From CADCVQ01 sp038260305 (lineage in GTDB: Bacteria; Actinomycetota; Thermoleophilia; Solirubrobacterales; Solirubrobacteraceae), in assembly GCA_038260305.1 (NCBI GenBank), contig JBBSNY010000012.1:1-64000 (forward strand): a stretch of DNA of 64,000 nt, given 5' to 3'. The notes beneath the pieces were generated by a model, which saw only the letters and a program-made list of their open reading frames with translations, had not been told where the DNA came from and did no database searches. Positions 59,656-64,000 of the stretch are shown piece by piece (position 1 is the first letter of the stretch; every line of letters starts with the position of its first letter). The translations under genes and the position numbers were made by a program.

Positions 59656-59864
59656 GAGCCGAAATCGACCGGAACGTCGCTCGGTACCTCGCCGATGGCG
59701 TTTGCGCCCCGCATCCCGCACGCCTCGTCGCGGCTCATCGGCTGGCCGGCGAGGTGGCGCAGCGCAAGGTCCACTGCGGCCGTCTTGGTGGCCACGCCGT
59801 AGCGCTCCATGATCCTCGCAACGTGGTCGTCGTCGAGCTCGATGTTCGTTCGGGACCGCGCCAT
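59652..59864 (-). CDS. VapB-type antitoxin
   Basis: ATG 59864 gives 70 residues. RTNIELDDDHVARIMERYG is the beta-strand plus helix of a ribbon-helix-helix or VapB DNA-binding end, followed by TKTAAVDLALRHLAGQPMS and a toxin-binding tail ending VPVDFGS. It should bind the PIN toxin encoded immediately downstream and repress the shared promoter. Confidence 0.85.
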   Translation of the reverse strand: MARSRTNIELDDDHVARIMERYGVATKTAAVDLALRHLAGQPMSRDEACGMRGANAIGEVPSDVPVDFGS

Positions 59865-59865
59865 A

Positions 59866-59882
59866 CACCAATCGTACACCTC
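59866..59882 (-). promoter_or_regulatory. Candidate leaderless promoter/operator of vapBC
   Basis: On the minus strand TACGAT lies six bases before the antitoxin ATG, the spacing of a -10 element for a leaderless transcript. The same short stretch has a direct repeat GTGTA-N6-GTGTA that could be the VapBC operator. No Shine-Dalgarno sequence is seen before this ATG. Confidence 0.4.
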
Positions 59883-60046
59883 GATGAGACACCTCGGCTC
59901 GACGCGGCCGGCGCGGTTCGACGGGTGGTCGCCGCCACGGACTCCGGCAACGTCGAGGTCCGCGCCCGCTGAATCGCACACATCGCGCTCCGCGAGGTTC
60001 GCCGCCGCGCATCTGGTCACAAGCGAGGCCGGCGAGGGTGGGTCGA

Positions 60047-60292
60047 TCAGCCAGACCATCCGCGAGGTCGTCGTGCGGCGACGACTGTCTGCTCCCGCTT
60101 CAGCAACCCGGCGAGCAGCGCCTGGCGAGCGCCGTCGCGCCACGCCTGGGCCAGGACCGCGGCAGAGATGACGACACTCTGGTCGGCGGTCGCGATCGCC
60201 CGCAGCAACGCCCGGCCGCGGGGACTGTCAAGCGCGATGAGCGCGCCGGCGTCGAGGGCTACTCCTCGACGTGGGTGACCCGGCGCGCCCAC
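60047..60292 (-). pseudogene. Truncated PIN-domain toxin
   Basis: The frame encodes the first half of a PIN domain: VALDAGALIALDSPRGRALL with the first Asp, then VVISAAVLAQAWRDGARQA with a conserved helix. It ends LLKREQTVVAARRPRGW at about 80 residues, whereas the family needs about 125. The final acidic residues that complete the active site are missing. There is no good start inside the domain; GTG 60292 overlaps the putative antitoxin gene. Confidence 0.6.
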
Positions 60293-60393
60293 GCGACATC
60301 AGCTTCCGACGGAGCCCCGAGCTCCGCAGCGAGCCGGTCGAGGAGCTCCAGGAGATCGGGCGCTTCGAGATCCTCTTCTCGCGTGTCGCGCAT
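60259..60393 (-). CDS. Small antitoxin-like protein
   Basis: ATG 60393 gives 44 residues, MRDTREEDLEAPDLLELLDR followed by LAAELGAPSEADVAWARRVT, an acidic helix then a WARR segment. Short proteins of this shape commonly precede PIN toxins in actinobacteria. It overlaps the truncated PIN gene by 34 bases. Without a working toxin it may be a relic. Confidence 0.45.
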   Translation of the reverse strand: MRDTREEDLEAPDLLELLDRLAAELGAPSEADVAWARRVTHVEE

Positions 60394-60487
60394 GGCCCTA
60401 CATCGTAGGTAGGTGGCGCGCTCGGTGAAGCTGCCCAAGTCGCGCGCGGGGCTTGGCAACCGCCGCCGCGCCTGGGAGTCTTCGCGT

Positions 60488-60970
60488 ATGCCGGTCGCGA
60501 TCCGCTTCTACGACGTCGTCCTCAGCGTCCACATCTTCGCCGTCGTCGTCGCGTTCGGCGTCGTGTTCGCCTACCCCGTCATCGACGCGCAGATCAAGCG
60601 CGCGAACCCCGAGCAGCTGCCCGCGCTGCATCGGCTGCACCTCGTCCTCGCGCAGAAGGTCATCACGCCCGCGATGGCGGTCGTGCTGCTCGCCGGCGTG
60701 TACCTCGCCATCGATCGCGACCTCTTCAGCAAGGTCTGGGTGAGCGTGCCGCTCGTCATCATCTTCGTGCTGTTCGGGCTGACCGGCGGGGTCTTGACGC
60801 CGACCGATCGCAAGCTCGCAGAGCTCGCCGAGCGCGACCTCGCGGCGGGCGCCGGCTTCAGCGGCGAGTACAAGGCGCAGGAGGTGCGCGCCGCGCAGTT
60901 CGGCAGCCTGGCGCTGCTGCTCGTCGTCGTCGCGATCTTCTTCATGACGACGAAGCCCGGCGGGTACTGA
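60488..60970 (+). CDS. DUF2269-like integral membrane protein
   Basis: ATG 60488 gives 160 residues with four hydrophobic helices: YDVVLSVHIFAVVVAFGVVF with an in-helix His, KVITPAMAVVLLAGVYLA, VWVSVPLVIIFVLFGLTGG and GSLALLLVVVAIFFMTT. The pattern fits DUF2269-type predicted membrane proteins. The His in helix 1 and another in ALHRLHLVLAQ could in principle bind heme, but that is speculation. Stands alone. Confidence 0.75.
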   Translation: MPVAIRFYDVVLSVHIFAVVVAFGVVFAYPVIDAQIKRANPEQLPALHRLHLVLAQKVITPAMAVVLLAGVYLAIDRDLFSKVWVSVPLVIIFVLFGLTGGVLTPTDRKLAELAERDLAAGAGFSGEYKAQEVRAAQFGSLALLLVVVAIFFMTTKPGGY

Positions 60971-61065
60971 AAACCGCGAGGCGGACGGCCGCGTGCCAAG
61001 CGGAAGGGTCCCCTAACAGCCCTTCGCTACGATCGCCCGTCCATGCGATCACGAGGAGCGCAGGC

Positions 61066-61764
61066 ATGACGCCCGAGCCAGGATTTCACGCGCTGTGGCC
61101 GACCCCGATCGGGATCCATCGCTATCCCGACGCGGCGACGCTGAACCCGCTGCTCGTCGAGGCGTTCGCGCAGGGACGGGCGGCGCAGGAGCGCAAGCGC
61201 GGCGTCGAGCCTGGGCCGTTCTTCGCCAGCGACGACGACCTCCTGGACCGCGTGAAGATCCCCGAGTGGCAGGACTTCGTGAAGTTCCTCGTCAACAGCC
61301 TCGGCGAGACGGTCAAGAACGCCAACGCCCAGGCCTGGGGCGGCAAGGAGATGGAGCTCAAGGTCGGCATCGAGGGCATGTGGTTCCAATGCAGCCGCGG
61401 CGGCTCGTTCCATGACGTGCACACGCACGGCAACTGCTCCTGGTCGTCGGCCTACATCGTGCAGATCGACGACACCGAGAAGCGGGTGTCGCACCCCGTC
61501 TACGGTGCGGGCAACGGCGCGACCCGGCTCTACGGCCCGCCGTTCAGCGCGCTCGGCGGCGCCTTCGTCGACATCGGCAACGCCTACCTGCAGCCGCCGA
61601 GCCTCGACATCGAGCCGATCCCCGGCCAGCTCGTCCTGTTCCCATCCTGGCTCGCGCACCAGGCGATGCCCTACGACGGCGACAAGGAGCGCATCATCAT
61701 CTCCTTCAACGCCAGCGTGCACGGCGCGCAGGGCGACCAGCTGCACGAGTACAGCGCGACCTGA
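61066..61764 (+). CDS. Putative 2-oxoglutarate-Fe(II) oxygenase (TIGR02466-like)
   Basis: The 232-residue protein has the double-stranded beta-helix iron triad in FHDVHTHGNCSWSSAYIV (His-x-His region) and the distal His in LVLFPSWLAHQAMPYDG, followed by the 2-oxoglutarate Arg in KERIIISFNASVH. The early HALWPTPIGIHRYPDA is typical of the TIGR02466 group. It probably hydroxylates a protein or small molecule; the substrate is unknown. It converges on the TPR gene, a fold that often accompanies such oxygenases, here as a separate gene. Confidence 0.85.
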   Translation: MTPEPGFHALWPTPIGIHRYPDAATLNPLLVEAFAQGRAAQERKRGVEPGPFFASDDDLLDRVKIPEWQDFVKFLVNSLGETVKNANAQAWGGKEMELKVGIEGMWFQCSRGGSFHDVHTHGNCSWSSAYIVQIDDTEKRVSHPVYGAGNGATRLYGPPFSALGGAFVDIGNAYLQPPSLDIEPIPGQLVLFPSWLAHQAMPYDGDKERIIISFNASVHGAQGDQLHEYSAT

Positions 61765-61799
61765 CCCCACGAGCGCCCGCGCAGGGCCCGGCGCGCGGG

Positions 61800-63668
61800 T
61801 CAGCCGCCGACGTCGAACATCGCCGGCCCCGACTTCTCCGGCGCCGGAGCCGAGTCCCAGTCGGCGAGCTCCGTCTTGCGCACGCCTGCGGCGTCGGCCG
61901 TGCGGCCCGCGGTTTCGTAGGCGAGGGCGAGGTTGTTGCGGCTGCCGACCGTGTCGGGGTGCTCGGCGCCGAGGACCCGCTCGAGATCCGCCAGCAGCGG
62001 CTCGTAGATCGCGATCGCGTCGTCGGTTCGCCCCGCCTCCTGGTAGACGAGCGCGAGGTTGTTGCGCGTGCGCAGCGTGTTCGCGTGGTCGGCGCCGAGC
62101 GCCTTCTCGCGGTCGGCGAGCAGCGGCTCGAGGATCGCGATCGCGTCGTCCACACGCCCGGCGTCCTGGTAGGCCGTCGCGAGGATGTTGCGGGTCAGCA
62201 GCGTGTTCGCGTGCTCGGCGCCGAGGCTCGAAATCTGGTCTGCGAGTAGCGGCTCGAGGATCGTAATCGCATCCTGCGTGCGTGCGCTTGCGAGGTAGGC
62301 GTCGGCGAGGTTCGTGCGGGTGTTGAGCGTGTTCGGGTGCGACGCGCCGACCGCCGCGCGCTGGTCCTCGAGCAGCGGTTCGAGGATCGCGACCGCGTCC
62401 GCGGTGCGCTCGGTCGTGAGGTATGCGCTCGCGAGGTTGCCGCGGCCGGCGAGCGTGTCGGGATGCTCGTTGCCGAGCACGCGTTCGAGGTCTGACACGA
62501 GCGGCTCGAGGATCGCGATGGCGTCCTTCGCGCGGCGCGCGGCCTTGTAGGCGTTGGCGAGGTTCGCGCGGCTGGCCAGCGTGTCGGGGTGCTCGTTGCC
62601 GAGCACGCGCTCGAGGTCTGAGAGCAGCGGTTCGAGCAGCTCGATCGCGTCCTTGCGGCCGGCGGCCTGGTGGGCGCTCGCGAGGTTGGCGCGGCTGGCG
62701 AGCGTGTCGGGATGCTCGGCGCCGAGGATCCGATCGAGGTCGACGACGAGCGGCGTGAGGAGGTCGATCGCGTCCTTCGCACGTCCCGCGGCCTGGTAGG
62801 CGTTGGCGAGGTTGCCGCGGCTGCCGAGCGTGTCGGGGTGCTCGTCGCCGAGAACCCGCTCACGGTCGGCCAGCAACGGCTCGAGGATCTCGATCGCGTC
62901 CGTGCTGCGTCCCGCGTCGCGGTAGGCGTTGGCGAGGTTGCCGCGGGTGTTCAGCGTGTCGGGATGCTCGGCGCCGAGCGTGCGGTCGCGGTCGGCGAGC
63001 AGCGGCTCGTAGATCGCGATCGCGTCCTGCGTGCGGCCGCCGTCCTGGTAGGCACTGGCGAGATTGTTGCGCGTGCGCAGCGTGTTCGGATGCTCGGCGC
63101 CGAGCGTGCGCTCGAGGTCTGAGAGCAACGGCTCGTAGAGCGAGATCGCGTCCTGCGAACGCCCGGCGGCCTTGAACGCGTTGGCGAGGTTGCCGCGCGT
63201 GCTGAGCGTGTTCGGATGCTGCGCGCCGAGGATCCGCGTGAGGTCCTTCAGCAGCGGCTCGAAGAGCCCGATCGCGTCCTGCGTGCGCCCGGCGGTCTGG
63301 TAGGCGTTGGCGAGGTTGCCGCGGCTGGGAAACGTGTCGGGGTGCTGCGGACCGAGGGTCTTCTTGAGCTCGGAGAGCAGCGGCTCGAGGATCGCGATCG
63401 CGTCCTGGTTGCGGCCCGCACTCTGATAGGCGTTGGCGAGGTTGCCGCGCGTGCGCAGCGTGTTCGCGTGCTTGGCGCCGAGCGCCTTCTCGAGATCGCA
63501 GGCGAGCGGCTCGAGGATCGCGATCGCGTCCTGGACGCGCCCGGCCGCAAGGTACGCGTTCGCGAGGTTGTAGCCGGTGTGCAGCGTGGCAGGGTGCTCG
63601 GGCCCACGGGTGCGCCGATGGTCGGCAAGCAGCGGCTCGAGCTCCGCGATCACGTCGTGCTGGGTCAT
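61800..63668 (-). CDS. Tetratricopeptide repeat protein with 14 near-identical 42-residue repeats
   Basis: The 622-residue protein is almost entirely kinesin-light-chain-type TPRs of 42 residues: NLANAYQAAGRAKDAIDLL, a variable strand, then LGxEHPDTLxxR. I count 14 HPDTL-type turns. One unit (AAGRKDAIELLEPLL) has lost one residue. There is no signal peptide, membrane segment or catalytic domain, so it is a cytosolic scaffold. The repeats are also close at DNA level, which suggests recent expansion or ongoing homogenisation. A 37-residue Ala/Asp/Glu-rich cap (ADWDSAPAPEKSGPAMFDV) ends it. Partner unknown. Confidence 0.9.
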   Translation of the reverse strand: MTQHDVIAELEPLLADHRRTRGPEHPATLHTGYNLANAYLAAGRVQDAIAILEPLACDLEKALGAKHANTLRTRGNLANAYQSAGRNQDAIAILEPLLSELKKTLGPQHPDTFPSRGNLANAYQTAGRTQDAIGLFEPLLKDLTRILGAQHPNTLSTRGNLANAFKAAGRSQDAISLYEPLLSDLERTLGAEHPNTLRTRNNLASAYQDGGRTQDAIAIYEPLLADRDRTLGAEHPDTLNTRGNLANAYRDAGRSTDAIEILEPLLADRERVLGDEHPDTLGSRGNLANAYQAAGRAKDAIDLLTPLVVDLDRILGAEHPDTLASRANLASAHQAAGRKDAIELLEPLLSDLERVLGNEHPDTLASRANLANAYKAARRAKDAIAILEPLVSDLERVLGNEHPDTLAGRGNLASAYLTTERTADAVAILEPLLEDQRAAVGASHPNTLNTRTNLADAYLASARTQDAITILEPLLADQISSLGAEHANTLLTRNILATAYQDAGRVDDAIAILEPLLADREKALGADHANTLRTRNNLALVYQEAGRTDDAIAIYEPLLADLERVLGAEHPDTVGSRNNLALAYETAGRTADAAGVRKTELADWDSAPAPEKSGPAMFDVGG

Positions 63669-63755
63669 GTTCGAGCTCCGGCGTTCAGAAGGAGGTCCAC
63701 GACGACCACGCTAGCGGGCCTCGTCGCAACCTTGCGCGCCAGGACGCGCCGGCCG

Positions 63756-64000
63756 CTACAGCAGCCCGCGCACCCGCTCGGTCAGCGCCCGCAGCCCGTC
63801 CGCGGGGTGGCCGGCCCCGAGCCGCAGCTTCTCCGCCGCAAGGCCGTGCGCGCGCAGCGTCTCGAGGTCGCCGTAGGCCTGGGCGTTGTTCAGCGTGCCG
63901 AACGTGAACGGGCGGCTCGGGATCTGCACGTCGTCGGGCCCGTCGTGGACGAGCACGAGGAAGCGCCCGACCTTCGGGCCGCCCTTGTGGAACTGGCCGG
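63756..64000 (-). CDS. Glucose-6-phosphate isomerase, C-terminal end (gene runs off the window)
   Basis: The visible 81 codons end with QFHKGGPKVGRFL, VHDGPDDVQIPSRPFTFG, TLNNAQAYGDLETLRAHG and LTERVRGLL, the C-terminal pattern of the phosphoglucose isomerase type found fused to, or next to, transaldolase in actinobacteria. The start is outside the window. With gnd, zwf, opcA and pgl a few kb away it belongs to the same sugar-phosphate metabolism, though it is separated by TA and TPR genes. Confidence 0.75.
   Translation of the reverse strand, partial: GQFHKGGPKVGRFLVLVHDGPDDVQIPSRPFTFGTLNNAQAYGDLETLRAHGLAAEKLRLGAGHPADGLRALTERVRGLL

Noticed and set aside
1..64000. CRISPR arrays, rRNA and tRNA genes
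   Set aside because: No regularly spaced direct repeats with unique spacers, no ribosomal RNA sequence and no convincing tRNA T-loop/acceptor combination was seen by eye; a tRNAscan or Infernal run would settle it.

Overview
The window is very GC-rich, uses GTG starts freely and packs genes with 1-4 nt overlaps. The gene content is an ergothioneine cluster, a gnd-zwf-opcA pentose phosphate operon, a wax ester synthase/DGAT-type acyltransferase, actinobacterial TIGR04222/DUF692 proteins and a type I polyketide synthase. This points to a high-GC actinobacterium. My best guess is the Thermoleophilia/Solirubrobacterales line, but that placement is inferred from gene content and style, not from a marker gene.

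Layout. 1-3 kb: the 3' end of a group II intron abuts a PlsC-like acyltransferase, followed by a lower-GC gene that fuses a TIR-like domain to an EgtD-like methyltransferase. 3-9.4 kb: a worn accessory stretch on both strands. It holds a truncated MFS transporter, a coupled TIGR04222/TIGR04222/DUF692/partner operon, a PLD-like gene, a two-domain protein ending in a globin, and a beta-propeller gene running into RTX repeats. Six single-base phase breaks fall here. 9.4-13.9 kb: a metallo-beta-lactamase-fold hydrolase, a lower-GC two-gene nuclease module with a TIR-like/NDT-like sensor (probably anti-phage), and small secreted and cupin proteins. 14-30 kb: mostly ordinary acyl-CoA and short-chain dehydrogenase metabolism with a LysR regulator, plus wreckage of a DAHP synthase and a glyoxalase. 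30-34.5 kb: egtE-egtB-egtD with an extra methyltransferase upstream. 34.6-37.7 kb: two exported hydrolases.

37.9-50.8 kb is a compact biosynthetic locus on the + strand. It runs: phosphopantetheinyl transferase, a 3508-residue PKS, a CatB-like hexapeptide acyltransferase and a family 2 glycosyltransferase, joined by overlaps or gaps of at most 11 nt. The PKS reads KSQ-AT-ACP-KS-AT-DH-ER-KR-ACP and ends in a left-handed beta-helix acyltransferase domain instead of a thioesterase. Both AT domains carry methylmalonyl-type motifs. The simplest prediction is a short methyl-branched saturated acyl chain handed directly to a sugar or other acceptor.

50.8-64 kb: a membrane protein, a gutted M14 peptidase, then a tight minus-strand operon gnd-zwf-opcA-GH15-pgl that would feed glucose into the oxidative pentose phosphate pathway. 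A VapBC pair, a second damaged toxin locus, a DUF2269 protein, a 2OG-Fe(II) oxygenase, a 14-repeat TPR protein and the 3' end of a glucose-6-phosphate isomerase gene close the window. I found no rRNA, tRNA or CRISPR array by eye.
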